A stretch of 64,000 nucleotides of DNA from Brevundimonas intermedia. GTDB taxonomy: Bacteria > Pseudomonadota > Alphaproteobacteria > Caulobacterales > Caulobacteraceae. A program made the translations under genes and the position numbers. The stretch lies in contig NZ_BSFD01000001.1 of assembly GCF_027922165.1 (NCBI RefSeq), positions 328,883-392,882 on the forward strand, in the 5' to 3' direction. Shown here one piece after another: positions 8,398-15,485 of the stretch. The notes under the pieces were generated by a model. That model saw nothing but the letters and a program-made list of their open reading frames with translations. It did not search any database and had not been told where the DNA came from. How positions within the stretch are numbered: the first letter of the stretch is position 1; every line of letters begins with the position of its first letter.

Positions 8398-8398
8398 C

Positions 8399-8538
8399 CC
8401 CTCTCCCTCCCCCTTATGGGGAGGGACGGCGCAGCGTAGCGCAGCCCGGGTGGGGTCGTTCCAGCCGCCCCGCTCGCGCCCTTACGGGCCCCGCCCTGAT
8501 CGCTGTGCGATCGTCCCTCTCCATATAGGGCAGGGAGA
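8399..8538. repeat. Palindromic intergenic repeat, family B, copy 1
   Basis: Boundaries are CTCTCCCTCCCCCTTATGGGGAGGGAC and CGTCCCTCTCCATATAGGGCAGGGAGA. Internal blocks are GGCGCAGCGTAGCGCAGCCCGGGTGGGG and CCCCGCCCTGATCGCTGTGCGATCG. The architecture matches family A but the internal sequence differs. A second copy lies at 13641-13783. Confidence 0.85.
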
Positions 8539-8548
8539 ATGAGCCCCC

Positions 8549-8956
8549 TTACTTTCGCCCGTCGAATTCCGCCCGCGCCGCCTCGATCCGGTCGATGTTC
8601 GTCTCCGCCCAGGTCCACACCCCGCAAAACGCCTCGGCCAGGGTGAAGCCCAGGTCGGTCAGGCGATACTCCACCTTCGGGGGAATGACCGGATGGACCG
8701 TGCGCACCACCAGTCCGTCGCGCTCCATCTGGCGCAGGGTCTGGGTCAACATCTTCTGACTGATCCCGCCGACCAGTTCGCCCACGCGCGTGAACCGGGT
8801 TTCGCCGTGCTCGGCCAGCACCTCCAGGATCAGCATGGTCCACTTGTCCGCGACCCGCCCGATTACCTCGTTGACCAGGGCCTCTACCCGTGGGTCGGCG
8901 ACCTCTCCGGTCTCGGGATGTGAAATTCTTGCGGGCGGAACGGCCGTCATATCCAT
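8549..8956 (-). CDS. HxlR family transcriptional regulator
   Basis: A 135-residue winged-helix regulator of the HxlR/MarR-like type. Family features are VIGRVADKWTMLILEVLAEHGETRFTRV, the recognition helix GISQKMLTQTLRQMERDGLVVR and the wing VIPPKVEYRLTDLG. Members bind DNA as dimers and often respond to electrophiles or redox-active compounds. The cysteine FCGVWTW near the C-terminus could be a sensor, but that is speculation. It is divergent from the SDR gene at 9061, the classic arrangement for a local regulator and its target. An ATG two codons downstream (8950) is an alternative start. Confidence 0.92.
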   Translation of the reverse strand: MDMTAVPPARISHPETGEVADPRVEALVNEVIGRVADKWTMLILEVLAEHGETRFTRVGELVGGISQKMLTQTLRQMERDGLVVRTVHPVIPPKVEYRLTDLGFTLAEAFCGVWTWAETNIDRIEAARAEFDGRK

Positions 8957-8969
8957 TTCTTCCTTCGCA

Positions 8970-9000
8970 GTAAGTATGGCGGTTTCCAGTGCCTACTTTC
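8970..9000. promoter_or_regulatory. Candidate HxlR operator
   Basis: Between the divergent HxlR and SDR genes lies an imperfect inverted repeat: GTAAGTA at 8970-8976 and TACTTTC at 8994-9000 (six of seven bases complementary, 17-base gap). HxlR proteins typically bind such spaced TACT/AGTA repeats in their divergent promoter. It would let the regulator control both genes. No binding data exist for this protein. Confidence 0.5.
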
Positions 9001-9060
9001 CAATGGAGAGTGACCGTCATAACTGAGTTTCCGCACTGACGCCCCCCTGAGGAGAGCCCC

Positions 9061-9807
9061 ATGAACATCAGCGGAAACACCATCCTGATCACCGGCGGCG
9101 GCACCGGTATCGGCCGCGCCCTGGCCCAAGCCCTGCACGCCCGCGGCAATCAGATCATCATCACCGGCCGTCGCGAAGACGTGCTGAAGGACGTCGCCGC
9201 CGCCAATCCCGGCATGGCTTGGGCGACCCTGGACGTCGCCGACTCCGCCGCCGTCGCCGCCTTCGGCGAACAGATCGTCAGGGACCATCCCGCCCTGAAC
9301 GCCGTCATCCTGAACGCCGGAATCATGAAGCCCGAAGACCTGACGGCCCGCCCGTTCGACTTCGCCACGGTCGAGGCCACCATCGCCACCAATCTGCTGG
9401 GCCCGATCCGGCTGACGGCGGCCCTGCTGCCGCACCTCCAGGCCCAGCCCGCCGCGACGATCGTGACCGTCACCTCCGGCCTGGCCTTCATCCCCCTGGC
9501 CGCGACCCCGACCTATAACGCCACCAAGGCGGCCATCCACTCCTGGACCGAGTCCCTGCGCCATCAACTGCGGGACACCGCCGTCGAGGTGCTGGAGCTG
9601 GCCCCGCCCGCCGTCGCCACCGACCTGATGCCGGGCCATGCGCAGAACCCCAACTCCATGCCCCTGGCCGACTATACGGCCGAGGTCATCGGCCTGATCG
9701 AGCGCGGAAACACCCCGCGCGGCGAAATCCTGGTCGAACGGGTCAAGCCCCTGCGCTTCGCCGAGGCGAACGGCTACGAAGCCGTGTTCCAGATGCTGAA
9801 CGGCTGA
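9061..9807 (+). CDS. SDR family oxidoreductase (DltE-like)
   Basis: A 248-residue classical short-chain dehydrogenase/reductase, using NAD(P)H. It has the cofactor motif TGGGTGIG (residues 11-18), VILNAG, the catalytic serine in VTSGLAFIPL and the YNATKAA catalytic Tyr/Lys pair. The pattern TPTYNATKAAIHSWTESLRHQL is typical of the DltE/YdfG-like oxidoreductases that sit beside HxlR regulators. GAGGAG just upstream supports the ATG. The substrate cannot be told; a role in reducing reactive carbonyls is a common guess for HxlR-linked SDRs. Confidence 0.9.
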   Translation: MNISGNTILITGGGTGIGRALAQALHARGNQIIITGRREDVLKDVAAANPGMAWATLDVADSAAVAAFGEQIVRDHPALNAVILNAGIMKPEDLTARPFDFATVEATIATNLLGPIRLTAALLPHLQAQPAATIVTVTSGLAFIPLAATPTYNATKAAIHSWTESLRHQLRDTAVEVLELAPPAVATDLMPGHAQNPNSMPLADYTAEVIGLIERGNTPRGEILVERVKPLRFAEANGYEAVFQMLNG

Positions 9808-9813
9808 GGCGCA

Positions 9814-9968
9814 CCCTCTCCCTCCCCCTGCGGGGGAGGGGGGCGGAGGCGGGGCCGGGTGGGAAGGGCCGGGCGACTCATCACAGGCTTGCAAAACCAG
9901 GTGCGCCCGCACCCTGCCGCCCCCACCCCGTCGCTGGGGCGACGCCCCTCCCCCGCAGGGGGAGGGAA
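9814..9968. repeat. Palindromic intergenic repeat, family A, copy 2
   Basis: Bounded by CTCCCTCCCCCTGCGGGGGAGGG on the left and the matching CCCTCCCCCGCAGGGGGAGGG on the right. Compared with copies 1, 3 and 5 the internal order is inverted: the GCCCCCACCCCGTCGC block comes last, so this copy lies in the opposite orientation. It fills the gap between the SDR gene and the aspartic protease gene. Confidence 0.9.
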
Positions 9969-9976
9969 AGTTCAGC

Positions 9977-10924
9977 TCACCGCCCCACCGTGATCTCCAG
10001 CGGCCGCGACATGAACAGCCGCACACCGCCCAGGTCCAGCGCCAGCCGCCGGTCCTCGAACGCCCCCATGCCGATCAGGGCCTTGGGGAAACCCGGCACG
10101 GGGACGTCGTCATAGATCGCCACTTCCGCATTGCGGTACAGCTCGTCGCCAAACGTCAGTGTACGGACTGTAACCGCCTCAGCCCGCACCGTCCCGCCCA
10201 GCACGATGCTGCGCCCCGGCGTCCGTTCGCGCCCGTCCAGCAGCCCCGCCGCCTGAGCCGTCTCGCGCGTCACGGCCAGGACAGCCGAGGCGCCGGTGTC
10301 GATCACCGCATCCACCGTCGCCCCCTCGACAGTGATCGCCGCCTGCAGCGCCTTGCCCGCCCGGGTCACGGCGACGGCGGCCAGATCCGGCGTCGGCGCC
10401 CAGCCCTCCCGCGCCAGAAACCGCATCCGCCGTCGCCCCGTATCCAGTTCCAGCACCAGTTCGCGCAACACGTCCTGCCCCAGGATCAGCGGCGCTCCCA
10501 GGCCTTGGTCGCCGGCCAGCGGCCCCAGCTCCAAAATCGCCGCCCGCAACCCGTCCAGCCTCAGTCCCCCGACAGCGACATCCAGCGCCGTCCCCCGGCC
10601 CATCTGCGGTTCGCCGCCGACGCCATAGGCGACCATCGGAATGCTGAAGACGTCGGTCAGACCCAGCCGCTGCACCAGCGACCGGTCGATTACCGAATAT
10701 TGCGCCCCGGAATCCACCAGGGCCCGCACGCCCACGCCATTGACCGTCACCGCCACCGTCGGGGTCGGCGCCCGCCGCTCGGCATAGTCCAGCCAGCCGG
10801 ACGAGCCTTCCGCCGCAAACCCCACGAACGGCCCCTTCCACAGCACATGGTCGCGCAGCCACCAGGCCCCGCCTACGGCCCCGGCGACCAGGCCCAGCCG
10901 GATCAGAAGATCGCGTCGTCTCAT
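9977..10924 (-). CDS. Retropepsin-like aspartic protease, exported
   Basis: A 315-residue protein with two copies of the retropepsin-type aspartyl active-site motif: RALVDSGAQYSVID in the N-terminal half and DAVIDTGASAVLAV in the C-terminal half. A single chain with two lobes fits a pepsin-like internal duplication of the retropepsin fold. Each lobe has a hydrophobic Gly block (PLILGQDVL, KALIGMGAF). The N-terminus MRRRDLLIRLGLVAGAVGGAWWL has two or more arginines before a hydrophobic core, so Tat export or an N-terminal anchor is possible. The ATG at 10924 was chosen because upstream codons add no plausible signal. The substrate is unknown. Confidence 0.82.
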   Translation of the reverse strand: MRRRDLLIRLGLVAGAVGGAWWLRDHVLWKGPFVGFAAEGSSGWLDYAERRAPTPTVAVTVNGVGVRALVDSGAQYSVIDRSLVQRLGLTDVFSIPMVAYGVGGEPQMGRGTALDVAVGGLRLDGLRAAILELGPLAGDQGLGAPLILGQDVLRELVLELDTGRRRMRFLAREGWAPTPDLAAVAVTRAGKALQAAITVEGATVDAVIDTGASAVLAVTRETAQAAGLLDGRERTPGRSIVLGGTVRAEAVTVRTLTFGDELYRNAEVAIYDDVPVPGFPKALIGMGAFEDRRLALDLGGVRLFMSRPLEITVGR

Positions 10925-11112
10925 CCCCCAGACATGGACCGTCCCGCGCTTCGGCGCCAGCGGGGACGATGGTCGCAGGGGGTAGGCGCGAACCGGACCG
11001 GCATGAATTTGTCGCACAAGCCGCCCACCCGTCGCCGCGCCGACAATTTCATCCCCCGAACGACCAGAAACCGGGTGACGACGCCGCCCCGGCTGGTTAC
11101 GACCAGACCATT

Positions 11113-12495
11113 ATGAGCACCTCCAGCGCCCGTTACGTCTCCACCCGCGGCCAAGCCCCCGAGACCGACTTCACCGACGCCCTGCTGCGCGGCATCGCGC
11201 CCGACGGCGGCCTCTATATGCCGACCGCCTGGCCCACACTCTCGCCCTCCGCCTGGGACGCGACCGCCGACTACAAGTCCATCGCCCTGCAAGCCATCGC
11301 CCCCTTCATCGGCGACACGCTTCCCGCCGGCGCGCTCGACCGCGCCCTGGACCGCCTGACCGCCGGCTTCGCCAATCCGGCCGTCACCCCCCTGGTGGAG
11401 CTTGAGCCCGGCCTGTTCGTGCTGGAGCTGTTCCACGGCCCCACCGCCGCCTTCAAGGACCTGGCGATGCAGCTGGTCGCCGCCCTGACGGACGAGGCCC
11501 TGGCCGCCTCGGGCGAGCGTCTGACCATCCTGACCGCCACCTCGGGCGACACCGGCGCCGCCGCCGTCCGCGCCTTCGCCGGGGCCAAGTCGGTCGATCT
11601 GGTCGTCCTCCACCCGCTGGACCGCGTCTCCCCGGTTCAGCGCAAGCAGATGACCACGGTCCAGGCCGACAATGTGCTGAACCTGGCCGTGCGTGGCGAT
11701 TTCGACGACTGCCAGCGTCTGGTGAAGGGGCTGCTGGCCGAGGAGTCCCTGCGCGAGCGCGGCCGTCTGTCCTCGGTCAATTCGATCAACTGGGCCCGGC
11801 TGGCGGGCCAGATTCCCTATTATGTCTCGGCCACGGCCCAGCTGGGCGGCCCGGCGACCTTCGTCGTCCCGACCGGCAATTTCGGCGACGCCTTCGCCGG
11901 CATCGCCGCCACGAAAATGGGTCTGCCGTCGAACGGCTTCGTCGCCGCGGTGAACCAGAACGACGCCCTGGCCCGCGCCATCAACGACGGGATCTATTCC
12001 CGCCGTCCTGCGGTCGAAAGCGGCAGCGTCTCCATGGACGTCCAGGCCCCGTCCAACTTCGAACGCCTGGTCTATGAGGCCACCGGCCGTGACGGCGACC
12101 GCACCCGCGCGGTGTTCGAAACCTTCGCCCGCGACGGCGCCGTGACCTTTGATCCCGACCTGCTGGCCGCCCTGCGCGCCGCCGTCTCGGCCGTCTCCAT
12201 CGACGAGACCGAAACCCGCGCCGAGATCGCCCACGCCTATAAAACCTGGGGCCGCGTCGTCTGCCCCCACACGGCCGTGGCCCTCGCCGCCGCCCGCCGC
12301 CAGGACCGCTCGAACGGCCCCGTCGTCGCCCTGTCCACCGCCCACCCGTCCAAGTTCGGCGCCTTCGTCTCCGCCGTCCTCGGCTTCGAACCCGAACCCG
12401 CGCCGGTTATCGCCGCCCTGGGCGACCAGGCGGAGCGGATGACGATCATCGACGGCACGATGGACGCAGCCCTGGCCGCGATTCGCGCGCGCTGA
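11113..12495 (+). CDS. thrC: Threonine synthase
   Basis: A 460-residue PLP enzyme that converts O-phosphohomoserine to threonine, the last step of threonine synthesis. The N-terminus has YVSTRGQAPETDFTDALLRGIAPDGGLYMP, typical of class II threonine synthases. The PLP-binding lysine is in HGPTAAFKDLAMQ, followed by TATSGDTGAAAV and the phosphate-binding PTGNFGDAFAG loop. Its substrate is made by thrB about 2 kb downstream on the opposite strand. It is preceded by the divergent aspartic protease gene and followed by a palindromic repeat. Confidence 0.96.
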   Translation: MSTSSARYVSTRGQAPETDFTDALLRGIAPDGGLYMPTAWPTLSPSAWDATADYKSIALQAIAPFIGDTLPAGALDRALDRLTAGFANPAVTPLVELEPGLFVLELFHGPTAAFKDLAMQLVAALTDEALAASGERLTILTATSGDTGAAAVRAFAGAKSVDLVVLHPLDRVSPVQRKQMTTVQADNVLNLAVRGDFDDCQRLVKGLLAEESLRERGRLSSVNSINWARLAGQIPYYVSATAQLGGPATFVVPTGNFGDAFAGIAATKMGLPSNGFVAAVNQNDALARAINDGIYSRRPAVESGSVSMDVQAPSNFERLVYEATGRDGDRTRAVFETFARDGAVTFDPDLLAALRAAVSAVSIDETETRAEIAHAYKTWGRVVCPHTAVALAAARRQDRSNGPVVALSTAHPSKFGAFVSAVLGFEPEPAPVIAALGDQAERMTIIDGTMDAALAAIRAR

Positions 12496-12501
12496 CACAA
12501 A

Positions 12502-12664
12502 ATCTCCCTCCCCCGCGGGGGAGGGGCGTCGCGCAGCGACGGGGTGGGGGCGGCAGGGCGACACCGCACCGACCCAATTTAACAGAGATCTGTGGGGCCT
12601 TGCCTTGCCCGCCCCACCCGGCTTCGCTTCGCTTCGCCCCCCTCCCCCGCAGGGGGAGGGAGAG
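12502..12664. repeat. Palindromic intergenic repeat, family A, copy 3
   Basis: Full-length element: left arm CTCCCTCCCCCGCGGGGGAGGGG, then the CGTCGCGCAGCGACGGGGTGGGGGCGGCAGGGCGA block, a variable centre (AATTTAACAGAGATCTG), CCCGCCCCACCCGGCTTCGC and the right arm CCCTCCCCCGCAGGGGGAGGG. It has the same orientation as copy 1. It separates thrC from the convergent CsbD-like gene. Confidence 0.9.
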
Positions 12665-12675
12665 CATTTCATTAC

Positions 12676-12984
12676 CTACCGCCGACGCGTCAGCATCCCG
12701 ACCAGCATCAGGCCCACGCCCGCCACCGACAGCGTCGTCACCAGCGGCCGCTTGCGCGCCTCGCCGGCCACGGCCCGCGCCTTGTCGCGATAATCGACCG
12801 GGGCCTTCTCGACCAGCCGATCCACCGCATCCATCGCCTTGCCGAAGGTGTCCAGCGACCGGCCCTTGGCGTCCTCGAACGCCCCTTCGACCTGCAGCTT
12901 CTGGTCGCCGACCAGCTTTCCAAAACCCTTTTTCGTCTTACCGGTCGCCTGATACGCGGCGCCCTCGATCCGTTCGTCGGTCAT
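12676..12984 (-). CDS. CsbD-like stress protein with C-terminal anchor
   Basis: A 102-residue protein. The first 45 residues (MTDERIEGAAYQATGKTKKGFGKLVGDQKLQVEG) match the CsbD family of small hydrophilic stress-induced proteins. A helical segment follows, then a hydrophobic C-terminal stretch (LVTTLSVAGVGLMLVGML) ending in RRR, which suggests inner-membrane attachment. The second of two in-frame ATGs was chosen because GAGG lies 10-14 bases upstream of it but almost touches the first. The function of CsbD proteins is not established. Confidence 0.8.
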   Translation of the reverse strand: MTDERIEGAAYQATGKTKKGFGKLVGDQKLQVEGAFEDAKGRSLDTFGKAMDAVDRLVEKAPVDYRDKARAVAGEARKRPLVTTLSVAGVGLMLVGMLTRRR

Positions 12985-13080
12985 GTCTCTCATCCTCGGG
13001 GAGCACGGCCCTCATGGCCGCGTGACGATGAAAATCCCGGAACCCGCTTCCGTTCCAGCGACAATTTCACCGCCCGCTTT

Positions 13081-13150
13081 TCTCCCTCCCCCTGCGGGGG
13101 AGGGGCGTCGCGTAGCGACGGGGTGGGGGCGGCCTGGCAAGGCCGCATTG
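13081..13150. repeat. Palindromic intergenic repeat, family A, copy 4 (half element)
   Basis: Only the left half is present: the CTCCCTCCCCCTGCGGGGGAGGGG arm and the CGTCGCGTAGCGACGGGGTGGGGGCGGC block. The right arm is missing. The sequence stops at the end of the next gene (stop at 13152). This looks like a truncated copy or a solo half-unit. Confidence 0.85.
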
Positions 13151-13151
13151 C

Positions 13152-13601
13152 TCACACCGCTTCCAACCCCGCGTCACCACCTGAGGCGGCGGCCGCCAGG
13201 CCCACGAACCCGATCAGAATGCCGAAGGCGACCTCGGCGTAGGCCAGATTGACGGTCCACCGCCAAACATCCCCGTCAAAACCAGGCCACGCCGGCAAGC
13301 CTTCAGCATAATACCCGAATAAGCTCACCCCCCAGACCACCGGCAAGCCCACGAGGACGACGGCGACCATCAACAGCCGACTGCCGATCCCGTATCTAAG
13401 GACATAGGCCGCCACGCCGCACGCGCCGAAGATCACCCATGCGACGATGACATGGAGGGGCGCGAAAACCACAGTCTTCCAAAGCAGGTCGAAGCGCACC
13501 GCGCCTCCGTTCAGGCCGGCCAGCACAAAGCCAGCATAGGCGGCCGCAGAGACCGCCGCACCACCCCACCCGAACAACCCCACCGCCTGCGTCTTGGTCA
13601 T
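13152..13601 (-). CDS. Membrane hypothetical protein
   Basis: A 149-residue protein with four predicted membrane helices at roughly residues 10-28, 45-66, 74-93 and 118-138. It contains no recognisable catalytic motif. Codon use matches the neighbours. It lies between two palindromic repeats and has no evident operon partner. The ATG is followed by a short hydrophilic MTKTQ stretch. Function unknown. Confidence 0.65.
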   Translation of the reverse strand: MTKTQAVGLFGWGGAAVSAAAYAGFVLAGLNGGAVRFDLLWKTVVFAPLHVIVAWVIFGACGVAAYVLRYGIGSRLLMVAVVLVGLPVVWGVSLFGYYAEGLPAWPGFDGDVWRWTVNLAYAEVAFGILIGFVGLAAAASGGDAGLEAV

Positions 13602-13640
13602 GTCTGAGCTTACGACGAAAAGACCCAGCTTGCCTCTCTT

Positions 13641-13783
13641 TCTCCCTCCCCTTCATGGGGAGGGACGGCGCAGCGCAGCGCAGCGGAGCCCGGGTGGGGC
13701 CGTTCCAACCGCCACGCTCCTGCCCCTTCGAACCCCACCCCGATCACTCCGTGATCGCCCCTCCCCATGAAGGGGAGGGAGAA
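13641..13783. repeat. Palindromic intergenic repeat, family B, copy 2
   Basis: Arms CTCCCTCCCCTTCATGGGGAGGG and CCCTCCCCATGAAGGGGAGGG are near-perfect inverted copies. The inside carries GGCGCAGCGCAGCGCAGCGGAGCCCGGGTGGGG and CCCCACCCCGATCACTCCGTGATCG, matching copy 1 of family B at 8.4 kb. Confidence 0.88.
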
Positions 13784-13852
13784 GCCGTCTCGCTCATCAG
13801 CGCTAAAAGGCGATGAGGCGGATTGACGCCAATGATCTGCTCCCCTGCAAAT

Positions 13853-14194
13853 CTACAGCGTCAGATACAAGATGATCGCGTCGACTAAGGCCATTGGAAC
13901 CCCGACCACAAAACTGAAAGCCACGGACCGAGCGAGATTCACTTTCGCCGTCGGAATATGGCGTTCTGCCACGCCTTGCTTCCGAAGCCTGTCATTGATC
14001 CGAATGATGCAAGCCCCGAACAAGGCCGGGAACGCAGATGTAACCGCCCACCCTGTCCACGGCGCTGGAGAAAGAACGTCGAACATCAACAAGGTGAAGA
14101 CCGCTGCGCCGAAAGCTGCGACCGCCCAGCAGGCGTTCATTATGACGGCTCGGATCATGGCGCGCTCGTTTGGTGATATCGGCTTTGATCCCAA
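13853..14194 (-). CDS. Small membrane hypothetical protein
   Basis: A 113-residue protein with three hydrophobic segments (residues about 22-41, 48-65 and 92-110) and a basic loop (RINDRLRKQGVAERHIPTAK). Third-position GC looks lower than in neighbouring genes, and the surrounding non-coding DNA is also less GC-rich, so recent acquisition is possible. No family was recognised. Confidence 0.6.
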   Translation of the reverse strand: MGSKPISPNERAMIRAVIMNACWAVAAFGAAVFTLLMFDVLSPAPWTGWAVTSAFPALFGACIIRINDRLRKQGVAERHIPTAKVNLARSVAFSFVVGVPMALVDAIILYLTL

Positions 14195-14500
14195 GGGCGG
14201 CGATCAACGAGTGGCAATATTCCAGGACTTCTAGCCCTCGCGGCCTCAAATACGGACGCATCCCCAAATGCGGGGGGCGGACAGCTTGCGATCCTAATTC
14301 CGCAATCAAACCCCCGCCTTTTCAACCCCCTGGCGCCCGCAAACGCCCCTCTACTCAGCGCCCCTCAAAACCGTGCCATACTCCCTGCCCGGTCTTTGAA
14401 AACTGAACCCCAGCCGCCCCAGCGAAATTGCACTCTTTTGCACATTGCACCGTCTTTTCCGCCCGGTGCAGTTTCACCCGCGCGAAAGAATAGACGAAAA
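14195..14500. other. Gene-poor stretch with TTGCAC triplet
   Basis: No convincing gene was seen here. Notable are three copies of TTGCAC at 14428, 14438 and 14445, followed by GGTGCA at 14465, which together look like a possible operator. Base composition is less GC-rich than the surroundings. The region is upstream of the small membrane protein (start 14194), so the motif could belong to its promoter. Confidence 0.4.
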
Positions 14501-14524
14501 TAGACTCCTTTTTTTCGGAGTCTA
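14497..14524 (-). terminator. Intrinsic terminator after thrB
   Basis: On the minus strand, directly after the thrB stop codon, TAGACTCC pairs perfectly with GGAGTCTA around an A-rich eight-base loop and is followed by TTTTCG. The 8-bp stem spans 14501-14508 and 14517-14524. Confidence 0.75.
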
Positions 14525-14525
14525 A

Positions 14526-15482
14526 TCATGCATTTTCCAGCGCCCGCCAGTGGTCCATGCGGCGCAGGAAGACCGCCGGATCCTTGGGCGTGACCAGTTT
14601 GGACGGGTCGTGGAAGATGCGGTCGTGCAGGCGGGTGACCGTGAACCGCAGCGCCGCCGCCTCGCCCAGTCGCGGCAGGGCCGCGCGTTCGGCCTCGCTC
14701 AGCGGCCGCACCGCCTCATAGCCGCGCTGGAAGGCGGCCAGGGCCTCGGGCATCGCCCGCCCCTCGGCGTCGAACCCCCAGGCCGACAGGGCGATGGCCA
14801 GGTCATAGACCAGCGGCCCGGTGCAGCCGAAATAGAAGTCGATCACCGCCGACACCGCCCCCTCCTCGAACAGGATATTGTCGGGGAAATAGTCGGCATG
14901 AATGGCCCCGACCGGCAAATCATCCGTAAACGGATCATCCAACCGCGCGAGCGCCGCCTCGACCTGGTCGAGCAGGCTCCGGTCCTCGCCCGAAGCCCCC
15001 GCCGCGCACCGGTCCGCCAGCCGTCGCCACATCGCCGGTCCGACCGGGTTGTCGCGCCGCCCGGCGAACCCGGACGCCGTCTGGTGCAACCGCGCCAGCA
15101 CCGCCCCCGCCGCCGCCTGATCGGCCTGCGACGGGGTGCGCAGCCAGGCGCCGGTCTTCCATTCGATCACCGCCGCCGCCCGGCCGTTCAGCCGGCCAAG
15201 CCAGCCGCCCGACCGGTCCTCGATCGGCGTCGGACAGGGAAAGCCCCGGCCCGCCAGATGCGCCGTCAGCCCCAGGCAGAAGGGCAGCGACGCCTCGTCC
15301 GTCCGCGCCTCGAACAGGGTCAGGACGAACCGCCGCCGGGCCGAGCCTTGCCGGGTCTCCAGCCGGTAGTTGGTGTTCTCCACCCCCTCGGCGATGGCCG
15401 CCAACTCGACCACCTCGCCCAGGTCGTAGCCGGCCAGGAACCGCCTGGCCTCGTCCAGCGAGACGGGAGTGAAGACGGCCAT
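14526..15482 (-). CDS. thrB: Homoserine kinase (ThrB, choline-kinase-like fold)
   Basis: A 318-residue ATP-dependent homoserine kinase of the aminoglycoside-phosphotransferase-like type used by many alphaproteobacteria. It makes O-phosphohomoserine for thrC. Visible motifs are GVENTNYRLET (nucleotide loop region), VIEWKTGAWL, the catalytic loop HADYFPDNILF and the metal-binding IDFYFGC. The N-terminus MAVFTPVSLDEARRFLAGYDLG is typical of this family. It lies three bases downstream of the aspartokinase-homoserine dehydrogenase gene, so the two are co-transcribed and give homoserine then its phosphate. Confidence 0.94.
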   Translation of the reverse strand: MAVFTPVSLDEARRFLAGYDLGEVVELAAIAEGVENTNYRLETRQGSARRRFVLTLFEARTDEASLPFCLGLTAHLAGRGFPCPTPIEDRSGGWLGRLNGRAAAVIEWKTGAWLRTPSQADQAAAGAVLARLHQTASGFAGRRDNPVGPAMWRRLADRCAAGASGEDRSLLDQVEAALARLDDPFTDDLPVGAIHADYFPDNILFEEGAVSAVIDFYFGCTGPLVYDLAIALSAWGFDAEGRAMPEALAAFQRGYEAVRPLSEAERAALPRLGEAAALRFTVTRLHDRIFHDPSKLVTPKDPAVFLRRMDHWRALENA

Positions 15483-15485
15483 GGC

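Noticed and set aside
867..13783. CRISPR array
   Set aside because: Repeats are palindromic, kilobases apart and not regularly spaced; no cas genes are in the window.
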